Assembly: GCA_917880885.1 (NCBI GenBank)
Contig: OU862913.1
Coordinates: 6,014,001-6,078,000 of the forward strand
Length of the DNA: 64,000 nucleotides
Source: Limnephilus marmoratus
Lineage: Eukaryota; Arthropoda; Insecta; Trichoptera; Limnephilidae
Direction of reading: 5' to 3'
Positions within the stretch are counted from its first letter, which is position 1. Each line of letters starts with the position of its first letter. Below are positions 45,224 to 55,169 of the stretch, piece by piece. The position numbers were made by a program, and so were the translations under genes. The notes under the pieces were generated by a model. That model searched no databases and was not told where the DNA came from. It saw only the letters and a program-made list of their open reading frames with translations.

Positions 45224-45404
45224 CTGCGTGGCGGACAACTCGGCGGGCCGCTCCCGAAAGGACGTGGTGGTGTCAGGCAGACCGCGCCCCACCGTGTTCA
45301 CGTCCCCACGAAAGGCACGCTCGCCGCACACTTACACGCTCGCCTTCAAGGTGGACAGCTATGGGCCGCTGGACGAGCTGCGTATCCTCTACAGGCAGCT
45401 CATG
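45224..45404 (+). CDS. Ig F/G-strand and downstream exon of the Lachesin/Klingon-like gene
   Basis: Acceptor TGTCTGTACAG ends at 45223. The exon completes the split serine codon and reads CVADNSAGRSRKDVVVSG, the strand F cysteine and strand G of the Ig domain begun in the exon at 26959. RPRPTVFTSPRKARSPHTYT follows, then a strand-rich LAFKVDSYGPLDELRILYRQ like the first half of a fibronectin-III domain. The donor ATG/GTCAGT leaves phase 0 after 60 complete codons. GC content is much higher than the flanks. The next exon was not found to the right, so the gene continues beyond the window or is interrupted. The intron before it is 18,143 bp. Confidence 0.88.
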
Positions 45405-45597
45405 GTCAGTACCTAACGATAACTTGCTGGTCTGTACCCGCCAGCACGTAGAGGTGTCCACAGAGGCGGATTACATTTTGAGAGCGCCCTATGCAAGCAC
45501 ATCAACGGCGCCCCTCTAGCGGCTTTTTTTTTTACATACCAAGTTTCATTACAATCGTTTAAGTAGTTTTTTTCATAAAGAAATAACATATACCTAT

Positions 45598-46105
45598 ACA
45601 CACACATACACAGTTATGATATTAGTAGGGAAAACTAATAATACAATTCAAGACCTAATATTTGAAAAATAAATAAATTAAATTTATCCATTATTTATTT
45701 CAAAAATGGTATCTACTAATCACATTGAAGGATATTTAAAAAAAAAATAATAATTTCTGCGTCTACATTTTTGTCTTGCAAAGTTGTCAATAACATCGTC
45801 ATAGTTTAAAGATAACAAAAAGTTTTATTCAATGTTAAGTATTGCCAACTAAACACAGAATCAGACTTTTTGCTTTCTTTAAACTACGACGATGCTTTTG
45901 ACAACTTTGCATGACAAAAATGTAGACGCAGAAATTTTATTTTTTTTTAAATGTCCGTGATTAGTAGATACCAATTTTTTTTAATAAATAATTGATAAAT
46001 TTAATTTTTTTATTTTTCAAATTTATTATTAGGTTTTAAATTGTTTTATTACTTATCCCTACTAATAAATATCATAACTGCGAAAGTGTGTATGTGTGTG
46101 TGTGA
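45598..46105. repeat. Hairpin element with arms of about 200 bp
   Basis: The left arm (45600-45830) and right arm (45880-46105) are inverted copies. Landmark pairs are AGTTATGATATTAGTAGGG with CCCTACTAATAAATATCAT, and CTGCGTCTACATTTTTGTC with GACAAAAATGTAGACGCAG. The outer ends carry the CACACATACACA and TGTGTATGTGTG runs. This resembles the CCTACTAATATTATAAA repeat in the foldback loop. Confidence 0.8.
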
Positions 46106-46164
46106 AGTGTGTAGGTATACGTTACTTTTTTGTGAGAAAAACTATTTAACCGATTAATATTATA

Positions 46165-46289
46165 ATATTAATCTCTTATCTGTCATGGAAAAGCAAAAAT
46201 AATTTTTCACTCTCCTTATACAGGAAAAACTCCGCTCACCACTGCAAAGGCTAACTGCCGTTGAAACGCACATTCTTAAGGCTATGTCA
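46165..46289 (-). pseudogene. hAT transposase C-terminal dimerisation domain (hATC)
   Basis: The minus strand reads DIALRMCVSTAVSLCSGERS, then FSCIRRVKNYFCFSMTDKRL. This matches the hATC signature in which a serine/alanine-rich strand is followed by ERSFS, KxxKNY and MTxxRL. hATC dimerises the transposase. Homology begins exactly at the TGACATAG duplication and continues the fragment ending at 51163. A stop follows shortly after, so this was the C-terminus. Confidence 0.88.
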
Positions 46290-46941
46290 CAGGGCCGTAG
46301 CTAGGGGGGGGCATTAGGGGGCAATGCCCTACCTTAAAATACCTGTGCCCTGCCTTGAGAAATACCATCGACTATGATAATATACTAGTAAACCGTTTGT
46401 TCATTGTTTGACATGATTGAAAAAAAATACTACATATTAGTGTAGCGTAGCGACATCCAACTAAACAGCTTCAAATTAACCAAAGAATCATATTATATCA
46501 ATTCTTTATTCTGCGGAATTCTGCCCATAGATGGAATTGAAGTAAGTGGTGAGAAGCTGTGCGCGTATTGCAATCACTGCTTAGGGGGAATTCCCAAACA
46601 GTTTGGGGATGTTATTCAACGGTTGAGTCATAAATAAACCAATCCCTAGATCGATATCTTCGGGCCTTCTCCATACTAAACGGTTTGTCATCAGATCAAG
46701 CACTTGCATACTGCTTGCTAACAACGTATGCAGGGACAATATGGGTCTAGTTTTAGTTAATTATAATTGTAGGGTCGTTCTATAAAAAAATAAGAGTCCT
46801 TGTTAAATAGTAACCTTCTGTTACTTACACCGGGCGGGTATGTGGTGGATTACCTCCAATTCACTTCGAATAAGAGAACGTTTTCCTTCAAATTCTGTCA
46901 GCAGATGAATCCACAACTGGAAATTTACATTCTGGTCAAAA

Positions 46942-47271
46942 CTTTTTTTTTAACATGAGCTCCACACAGGAGGCCCTGAGGAAAATAATTTCCCTCAGGG
47001 CCTGTGTCATCTTTGGTGATGCTGTGTGGAGGGGTTTTTTTAGGGAAAGGAAGGAGAAGAGAGTTCTGGGAAGGAAAATGGTTTAAGAAGTGGGTAGGAA
47101 TCTGGGGTTCAGTGTATCCTGGTCATCCGAGACAAACCTCACCCCATGAACCCGGGCACCCCTGCTAAATCACCAAACGTAGCGAACCACTTGGGGTGAC
47201 CTATGACAGAGGTGTTGGTTATCCAATAAAGGTTCCCGGGGTGGCGGTACCCGTTCCTGCCTCCCAAATTG
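46942..47271 (-). repeat. SINE-like family A, copy 9 (left foldback arm)
   Basis: Complete short form from the T run at 46943 to TGCCTCCCAAATTG. The tail stem is GGCCCTGAGG to CCTCAGGGCC. It is the mirror image of copy 10. Confidence 0.88.
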
Positions 47272-47759
47272 AAAACTGGTTTTAAATTAAGGGTGAATCT
47301 GCTTGCGTGTCCACAGATTTAATTAGTATTGCTCTCATATAATGCGTAGTATGGTTTTCCAACAAATTACGAATTTTGTGGAATGGTTTGACATAAAAAT
47401 TTCAACTCCGCTCGAAATATTAGAACGGTGTTCTTCGAAATGTGTCAGCAGGTTAATCCGCTACTGGAATTTTGATAGATCATTCGGAACATGTAACTGG
47501 TTTTAACCCAGGAGTTAATCTGCTAAGTCCTCAGCTTAAGCTCGGATACTACACCCAGAACAAGAAAATGGTTTTCCTCTTACTCTTGTACTTGGAACGC
47601 ATGGATGGTTTGATGATGAACACGTGATGATCCATGAAATTTTCTTAGAATTGTCGCGCATCGCCCACGGACCTCTCTAGTCGCTGCAGTTATCAAGATG
47701 CATTATTATACACTAGCTTTTTCCCGCGGCTTCGCTTGCATGGCATTACGGGTTTCCCA

Positions 47760-48322
47760 CTCCGCCTCCTCCACCTTCCCTCTCCCTCTCCCCACTCCAA
47801 TCCCCCCATCAACCATCCTCCCCCCTCCCCCTCCACCAACCCATCACCACACTCCACTCCCCCCATCAACCCCCTCTCCCTCTCCCCCTTCACCCACCCT
47901 CCCCCCACTCCTCCCGCCTCCACCTTCCCTCTCCCTACTCCACTCATCTATCAACCCCCCTCGCCCTCCCCCTCCTTCTCCACCGACCCTTCCCCCACCC
48001 CATACCCCTCCCTACTCCACCTCCCCCCACCTTGCACCACCCCTCCCCCTTCTCCTTCCCTCACTCCCATCCCACTCCGCCTCCTCCAACTTCCCTCTCA
48101 CCACTCCACTCTACCCATAAACTACCTCTCCCTCCACCCACCCCTCCCCTCACCACTACCCCTCCACATTCCCTCTTCCCACACCATTCCCCCCATCAAC
48201 CCCCTTCCCCCCACCCTCTACCCCTCCCAACACCCTCCTCCATCTTTCTCCTTTCCCCTTCCTTCCCCCCCCCCTCTCCCTCCCCTAAACCCCTCCCACC
48301 ACCCTTTTCCCCCTCCCTCGCC
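47760..48322 (+). repeat. Polypyrimidine tract, left arm
   Basis: Over 500 bp of CCCTCC, CCCCAT and CCACCC words with almost no G. Open frames here encode only proline, serine and threonine and are artefacts. Confidence 0.88.
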
Positions 48323-48324
48323 AG

Positions 48325-49111
48325 GGCCGTAGCTAGAGTTGAATTTAAGATAGGGCGCTCCGGGTGGCACTGTTAAGGGGCGGCAAAATTTCACAATCAT
48401 TTCTTTCATTATTGAAATGGGCACAGAATTTTTCATTACTTATTCTATGACAAACCTGAGGAATCCCCTTTCTTCAAATGAATCCTACTAATATTATAAA
48501 GGCGAAAGTTTGTATGGATGTATGTTTGTTACTCTTTCACGCAAAACCTACAGATTGGGTTTTAAAAATGCTTTCAATAATAGAAAGCTACATTATTTGC
48601 AAGATCTATAGGTTATATATATTTGTAAGCTCTGGCGATATGAGTAATCTCTGGCGTTATGAAATTATTTATCATACGTTTTCTGTCGCTAACAAAATCG
48701 ATTTATTGCAAACGTCAGAAAAAAAACAAACCAATTGTCGCCTTGGAAACGACGTTTTTTTATTTTTTTATTTGGCAATTCATCCTAAAAAGAGTACTTT
48801 GTTAGCGTCGTACTTAATAACTATCTCTAAAAATGAATCACCAAAATATATGTATGCGCTTGCGCATAAATCCGAACGACTGCACCAAATTGGATAATTC
48901 TTTTTTTTTGTTCGTTATTTTGTATAAAACTATTGTTGCGTTCTGGCAATATGCAATTTGTATAAAAAAATATAATAGGTGGCACACGAGCAGTTTGAAA
49001 ACTGAATGTATCGGGAATGAATGTGTAAAATGCAAGAGGTGAGAGGGGGGAGTGGGGAGGGGTGAGGGGGAGCAGGGAGGGGGTGTTGGGACGGTGTTGG
49101 TGAAGGGGGAA
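48325..49111 (+). other. Loop of the foldback element
   Basis: Starts with a third copy of CAGGGCCGTAGCTAG (48325-48339) followed by sequence unlike the other two. From 48478 it holds the left part of a CCTACTAATATTATAAA repeat, which continues across the G-rich arm to about 49727. The open frames here show no recognised domain. Confidence 0.6.
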
Positions 49112-49727
49112 AGGGGAGGGGGAAAAGGGTGGTGGGAGGGGTTTAGGGGAGGGAGAGGGGGGAGGGAAGGAAGGGGAAAGGAGAAAGATGGAGGAGGGTG
49201 TTGGGAGGGTTAGAGGGTGGGGGGAAGTGGTTTGATGGGGGGAATGGTGTGGGAAGAGGGAATGTGGAGGGGTAGGGGTGAGGGGAGGGGTGGGTGGAGG
49301 GAGAGGTAGTTTCTGGGGAGAGTGGAGTGGAGAGAGGGAAGGTGGAGGAGGCGGAGTGGGATGGGAGTGAGGGAAGGAGAAGGGGGAGGGGTGGTGCAAG
49401 GTGGGGGGAGGTGGAGTGGGGAGGGGTATGGGGTGGGGGAAGGGTCGGTGGAGAAGGAGGGGGAGGGCGAGGGGGGTTGATAGATGAGTGGAGTAGGGAG
49501 AGGGAAGGTGGAGGCGGGAGGAGTGGGGGGAGGGTGGGTGGAGGGGGAGAGGGAGAGGGGGTTGATGGGGGGAGTGGAGTGTGGTGATGGGTTGGTGGAG
49601 GGGGAGGGGGGAGGATGGTTGATGGGGGGATTGGAGTGGGGAGAGGGAAGGTGGAGGAGGCGGAGTGGGAAACTCGTAATACCATGCAAGCGAAGCCGCG
49701 GGAAAAAGCTAGTGTATAATAATGCAT
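48478..49727 (+). repeat. TACTAATATTATAAA-type repeat spanning the loop and right arm
   Basis: It begins CCTACTAATATTATAAAGG and ends GCGAAGCCGCGGGAAAAAGC near 49710. Both signatures are, from memory, the two ends of a repeat common in several insect orders. Its right half, including the G-rich tract, is mirrored in the left arm (47700-48315), while its left half is not. The palindrome axis therefore lies inside this repeat. Confidence 0.6.
49030..49672 (-). repeat. Polypurine tract, right arm
   Basis: The complement of the left-arm tract, rich in GGGAGGG and GGTGGAGG on the + strand. Small indels relative to the left arm are visible (for example a missing CTCCCT unit). Confidence 0.88.
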
Positions 49728-50153
49728 CTTGATAACTGCAGCGACTAGAGAGGTCCGTGGGCGATGCGCGACAATTCTAAGAAAATTTCATGGATCATCA
49801 CGTGTTCATCATCAAACTATCCATGCGTTCCAAGTACAAGAGTAAGAGGAAAACCATTTTCTTGTTCTGGGTGTAGTATCCGAGCTTAAGCTGAGGACTT
49901 AGCAGATTAACTCCTGGGTTAAAACCAGTTACATGTTCCGAATAATCTATCAAAATTCCAGTAGCGGATTAATCTGCTGACACATTTCGAAGAAAACCGT
50001 TCTAATATTTCGAGCGGAGTTAAAATTTTTATTTCAAAACATTCCACAAAATTCGTAATTCATTGGAAAACCATACTACGCATTATTTGAGAGCAATACT
50101 AATTAAATCTGTGGACACGCAAGCAGATTCACCCTTAATTTAAAACCAGTTTT

Positions 50154-50484
50154 CAATTTGGGAGGCAGGAACGGGTACCGCCACCCCGGGAACCTTTATT
50201 GGATAACCAACACCTCTGTCATAGGTCACTCCAAGTGGTTCGCTACGTTTGGTGATTTAGCAGGGGTGCCCGGGTTCATGGGGTGAGGTTTGTCTCGGAT
50301 GACCAGGATACACTGAACCCCAGATTCCTACCCACTTCTTAAACCATTTTCCTTCCCAGAACTCTTCTCTCCTTCCTTTCCCTAAAAAAACCCCTCCACA
50401 CAGCATCACCAAAGATGACATAGACCCTGAGGGAAATTATTTTCCTCAGGGCCTCCTGTGTGGAGCTCATGTTAAAAAAAAAAA
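50154..50484 (+). repeat. SINE-like family A, copy 10 (right foldback arm)
   Basis: Complete short form from CAATTTGGGAGGCAGG to ATGTTAAAAAAAAAAA. It mirrors copy 9, with at least one base change in the GGTCACTCC block. Confidence 0.88.
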
Positions 50485-51162
50485 GTTTTGACCAGAATGT
50501 AAATTTCCAGTTGTGGATTCATCTGCTGACAGAATTTGAAGGAAAACGTTCTCTTATTCGAAGTGAATTGGAGGTAATCCACCACATACCCGCCCGGTGT
50601 AAGTAACAGAAGGTTACTATTTAACAAGGACTCTTATTTTTTTATAGAACGACCCTACAATTATAATTAACTAAAACTAGACCCATATTGTCCCTGCATA
50701 CGTTGTTAGCAAGCAGTATGCAAGTGCTTGATCTGATGACAAACCGTTTAGTATGGAGAAGGCCCGAAGATATCGATCTAGGGATTGGTTTATTTATGAC
50801 TCAACCGTTGAATAACATCCCCAAACTGTTTGGGAATTCCCCCTAAGCAGTGATTGCAATACCCGCACAGCCTCTCACCACTTACTTCAATTCCATCTAT
50901 GGGCAGAATTCCGCAGAATAAAGAATTGATATAATATGATTCTTTGGTTAATTTGAAGCTGTTTAGTTAGATGTCGCTACGCTACACTAATAGGTAGTAT
51001 TTTTTTTCAATCATGTCAAACAATGAACAAACGGTTTACTAGTATATTGTATATTATCATAGTCGATGGTATTTCTCAAGGTAGGGCACAGGTATTTTAA
51101 GGTAGGGCATTGCCCCCTAATGCCCCCCTAGCTACGGCCCTGGCTACGGCCCTGCTATGTCA

Positions 51163-51385
51163 ACGTTTAGGTAAATTGTTTCGAGTTCTTTATTTCTTAG
51201 AAACTGTAAAATCGTTCTGGTTATTCGGGGTAGTTCTCCAACTCGAGCTATCGTTGTTAAATAAGAAGGTAAATGGATACATTCATCAACAAAGCACTTT
51301 TCTAAATCACCAGAATATATCGTTACTAATACCAAAGCACTATATTTAACTTCTTCAGTGTTCAATTTGACCAAAGTCCTTAAAA
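51163..51385 (-). pseudogene. hAT transposase fragment upstream of hATC
   Basis: The minus strand reads MVKLNTEEVKYSALVLVTIY, then SGDLEKCFVDECIHLPSY and ends in ETIYLNVDIA at the duplication. This is the helical segment that precedes hATC in ZMYM1-like hAT transposases. A good acceptor-like TTATTTCCATTTTTAAG sits at its upstream edge (about 51386). Its next codons continue on the far side of the foldback at 46289. Confidence 0.82.
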
Positions 51386-51425
51386 ATGGAAATAATTAAG
51401 TACAAAAAAATTCTGATAAAGATTT

Positions 51426-51820
51426 TTATCCAGTGTGGGTAAATATGTGGATTTTTAGATATCCCTTTGCAGCACATGCATAGTTGCAGTCGGGACATGA
51501 AAAAGATTTTTTCCCATTGTGGAAAAACGAGTGACGTTTAAGACTTCCCTTTGAAGAACATGAATAGTTGCAGTCAGGACATGAAAAAGGTTTCTCTCCA
51601 CTGTGAATCAGCGAGTGCGTTCTTAGACGTCCCTTTTGAGAACATGAATAGTCGGGACATGAAAAAGGTTTTTTTCCACTGTGGGTTAACATGTGATTTT
51701 TAGATGTTCCTTGCGATAACATGAGTGGCAACCGGGACATGAAAAATATTTTTCTCCTCTGTGGGTAAATATGTAACCTTTTATTTGTTATTTTATAGAA
51801 AATGAATAGTTGCAGCCGGG
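51426..51820 (-). pseudogene. C2H2 zinc-finger array inside the outer hAT element
   Basis: About four fingers in one open minus frame: KKPFSCPDYSCSQKGRLRTH (spacer shortened), EKPFSCPDCNYSCSSKGSLK, KSFSCPDCNYACAAKGYLK. Each has C-x2-C and H-x3-H except the first, which has lost residues. It lies upstream of the transposase fragment in minus sense and in the same reading register, with stops between them. It is the least decayed copy of the zinc-finger repeat seen at 35-38 and 62-63 kb. It may be part of the transposon's own gene or a captured segment. Confidence 0.8.
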
Positions 51821-52041
51821 ACATGCTACCTGTATTGAGTTGAAGTATTATTGAAGTACCTATTATCTTGGATTATCAATTCAATTTTTACAATTCAAAA
51901 GAATCTTTTATATTATGTGAGGAGGTGCATACTTACTTACACAATTATTTTTTTTGTTTAAAAATCGGCGCCCCTTCGTAATCTCGCGCCCCTAGGCACG
52001 TGTCTAGTTTGCCTTAGGGATAATCCGCCACTGGGTGTCCG

Positions 52042-53049
52042 GCAGACCTGCATGATAGGGGAACGAGCAACCGATGTGTAGGTTCACCTGGAGTGGCCTC
52101 TTGAACTCGAGTTCTTCGAGGGAAGCGGGTCCTACTCCTACTCCATTTTCAAATCGTCTACTCCCAGGAAACCCAGTCCGGGACTTGGTTTTTTTTATTG
52201 TTATTTGTTTTTTTCCCGTTAAACCGAAATTAAACCATTTGTTAACAAGATTTTAATCTTCAATTACCTACAATTTAATTACATATACGTACGTAATATT
52301 TTGCTATAACTATACAGATTGTCACAATTAATACACAGACTTAGTATAAATCATCTCTATTTAGTAACCATATTTTCAACACATACATATCCCAATCTAT
52401 AGGTCTCGCAAGTTAAGTTGACTTCATCACAGTACTCACACAGATGCAAAACTTTCATACAGCGTGTTTCGTTTTAGGCTTTAAAAAAAACAATTAATAA
52501 TTATTTCACAATTGAGAGGTCGAAGCCAAAGCGTATTGAAGTCGGTTACATAAAAATTATTTTATTTTACAACATTTTTATTGAAATACTGAAGGTCATC
52601 AAAATAAAGTTTATTAACTAAATGTGATGAGAAATTGAATTCGTAAATAACGACAAGGTTATAAAAATATTGTGTTAATTAAAAAGATTAATTTATTATA
52701 ATATAATATATGTACCTATACCTAGATAATGTTTTATAAAGTAAATAATCCACAAGCCGCCACGATATGCCGCTATACGTTTAAAAGGCATAGATTTTGA
52801 AAAGTAAACTACTTTTAAATTTAATTACCAAAAGAAACATCGGTTTCGGTCGGGACAAAGTTTAAAATTTCCCATATAAAACACCTCCATTATCGCCTTT
52901 TTTTGTTTGGATTTGACATTTGTAAAGTTTCATTTCAAACTCTATACGCATGAATTACATAGTAAGTACATAGTTTACCTAAACTATGAACCTAATAACC
53001 TATTTTGTCTATGTAAATAGTTGTTTCTCGTAGTAATTGTTGAAATGAA
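52042..53049 (+). other. Intron sequence, no recognised feature
   Basis: The first 150 bp are GC-richer and continue the pre-insertion intron. The rest is AT-rich with no exon recognised. Confidence 0.45.
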
Positions 53050-53057
53050 GTGTGATT

Positions 53058-53264
53058 CAAGGGCGGATCCAGGGGGGGGGGGGGTCATGGGGGTCATGAC
53101 CCCCCCTGGGCTGGGTCCAGGACCTAGGTGGACCTACTTTTTACTTGTATCTATTATTATCAAAATTAAATTATAACTTCTTGTGACTTGACCACGACTA
53201 TGTGACCCCCCCCCCCCTGACGCTATGTGACCCCCCCCTGGCGCCAAAGCTGGATCCGCCCTTG
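53058..53264. mobile_element. hAT-like MITE, 207 bp
   Basis: CAAGGGCGGATCCAG and CTGGATCCGCCCTTG are perfect inverted ends. GTGTGATT at 53050-53057 and 53265-53272 is a perfect 8-bp duplication. The inside is runs of G and C (GGGGGG, CCCCCC) that can pair. There is no coding. Confidence 0.9.
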
Positions 53265-53272
53265 GTGTGATT

Positions 53273-54206
53273 TCCATAATATGTAATTTGTTTGCTTATG
53301 GATTATTTAATTTTATAATTCCTATGTGTTAGCAATCATCAGCAAATCAGCAACTATCTACACGTATATTATCTAAAATATAACAGATTACTAACACAAA
53401 GGTACGAAAGAATTGAAGTAGAATAAGTTGAATACTATTCTGTGATAGGGTACCTACTCCAGTTGCCTTAGACGTCAAATCACACAAGTCGTTTATGCTT
53501 AAAAGTTGACCACCTTTTTTATATAACGCAAAAAATAATTAAACACGCGGAATAAAATTTCACGAGTGATTTGCTATGTCCCGTTTTGTAACAGGACTCC
53601 ATGATGTCGTAATAAATATTATACACTTACACACTTTACAAACACTATTAATTATTTCAAATTTAAAAACTAGTTATTATTTCACTTGCGATACGAAGGT
53701 ATGTGTTGGTATATTTACATCACATTGACGAATTGAATAAATAGGACACCCCGTAAGTGCACCAAAACAATATGCCATTATATTCATAAAAACTTGCTGT
53801 CTCTTCTACACTAGTTACAATAAGTGGGCAATAATAATAAAATAAGCAAGACAGAGGATAAGTAGGCGTAGTTTGAAGACACACGGATACACCAATACAT
53901 CAATTCTAAGCATTTTTATTGCTTTCATCTCTCGTTGCGTTACCTATAACATTTTAAATATTTTGCGCACATTATATTCTAGGGTTCGCCGTCCGTAGTT
54001 ATTGTTATACTTTGGAACAAGCATTCCTTCATTCTTTGTGAACCTGGTATTATGTTCATGTTCCACTTTCCTCTTATATTCAGATTCAGATGTATGTTGA
54101 GTCATTATTTTGAACCATAATAGGGCCTGCTTAGGTAATAAAGATATTCCTGTACAGTAATGATATGTTTTGTCTCTGTGAAAAAATATGTTTTCGAACT
54201 AATAAT
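53273..54206 (+). other. No recognised feature
   Basis: AT-rich sequence of unknown content between two DNA elements. Confidence 0.45.
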
Positions 54207-54210
54207 TTAA

Positions 54211-54920
54211 CCCATTGGCCACAGAATTAATGAGCTAAAAAGTTGGCCTTCACCACTGAATTAATTTTGTACCAAAAATTGAAAACCTGCATTGGTGTAC
54301 TAAATCTATTGTTACTTTTGAACCGTATATTCAAATTAAATAATTTCTTTAAAATTGTTTACATATTGGATTAAGGTAAAGAAAAACATAAAAAAATATA
54401 TTTTTTTAAATATTAAAATATGTGTAAATAAGGTTACAAATATAACCTTCCCCTTTTTCGTCAGTTTTTTTCCACATTTTTATTCAAAAAGTTACAAAAA
54501 AACATAGGATTCTTAGATCGAACAATAATAATTTTTGATTTTTATATACATGTATACTAATAACTATTAAAATAATTGTCTATGATAGTCCTCAAAGCAA
54601 TCAGGGACGTTCAGGGTCACTACCAAAAGCCTAGAACCACTCGCAATTTCGAAGAAATTAAATGGCGGCTGGCTGCATACAAAACTTGGAACACAAATAT
54701 CAGGGAAAAAACATAAGAAACATATTATTGCCAATTCTATGAAATTAAAGATTAATTATCTACAGAGTGTTCGGCATTTAAAATTTTATTGAAAAATGTC
54801 ACTATTGTGCTCTTTTTCTGTTTTTTGACGTACCTACTCTAGCCCGTCAGCGTGCCGGGGTTTGTGGTTAAGTACCTGAGTCGTACACCCGGCAGGCTGT
54901 CGGGGTTTGTGGCCAATGGG
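54211..54920. mobile_element. piggyBac MITE, 710 bp (copy 2, inverted)
   Basis: CCCATTGGCCACA and TGTGGCCAATGGG ends with TTAA at 54207-54210 and 54921-54924. It is the same length as copy 1 at 25121-25830 and reads in the opposite direction, with only scattered differences (for example GAATTA near the left end). Confidence 0.88.
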
Positions 54921-54957
54921 TTAACCATAGGACTTTGAACTGATTATAGGTGGTTTA

Positions 54958-55095
54958 AATTGAGGCGGCCAACCGTCCCGCATTCTGCGGGACCGTCCCG
55001 CATTGGCAGTTGTTGTCCCGCATTGCAATATTTACAAAAATAGTCCCGCAAATCGTCTAAAGCGTCCCGCATGTCCCGCATTCCTATATTTTTTT
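54958..55095 (+). repeat. Cluster of GTCCCGCATT words
   Basis: At least six CCCGCA words within about 125 bp, in GGGACCGTCCCGCATT, TTGTCCCGCATTGC and similar contexts. GGCGGCCAACCGTCCCGCAT at the left edge resembles the subterminal region of a hAT element. No partner end was found. Confidence 0.5.
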
Positions 55096-55169
55096 AAATA
55101 CTGTCTATGGTAGTCAAATAAACTTCCTCCATCTTTAGTCTATTTAAGCCATTTGGTTAAGTTCAAGAG

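Larger units (their letters stand above)
46290..51154. mobile_element. Giant hAT-type foldback element, 4.9 kb
   Basis: The two ends CAGGGCCGTAGCTAG and CTAGCTACGGCCCTG sit between perfect 8-bp duplications CTATGTCA (46282-46289 and 51155-51162). The right end carries the terminal motif twice. The sequence from 46290 to about 48315 is repeated in inverse order at about 49112-51154, so nearly the whole element can fold on itself around a loop of about 800 bp. Each arm contains the same SINE-like copy and a long pyrimidine tract. Arms differ by small indels (7 bp near 51043) and point changes, so they are not a simple duplicated read. No transposase is encoded. Confidence 0.88.
45461..52033 (-). 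mobile_element. hAT element (outer), invaded by a foldback element
   Basis: Termini CAGAGGCGGATTA (left) and TAATCCGCCACTG (right) are imperfect inverted repeats of hAT type. GGTGTCCA (45453-45460) and GGTGTCCG (52034-52041) are the 8-bp flanks, with 7 of 8 matching. Transposase fragments lie on the minus strand at 51163-51385 and 46165-46289, split by the inner element. Zinc-finger repeats lie at 51426-51820 and a hairpin unit at 45598-46105. The element sits 56 bp inside the intron following the Ig exon. Confidence 0.8.

Noticed and set aside
47698..48376. Long proline/serine-rich open frames on the + strand
   Set aside because: They are products of the polypyrimidine tract, change frame freely and mirror the opposite-strand frames at 48827-49727.
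46290..51154. The palindrome as an assembly artefact
   Set aside because: The arms differ by several indels and substitutions, and the flanks form a perfect 8-bp duplication inside a coding motif. It remains worth a long-read check.
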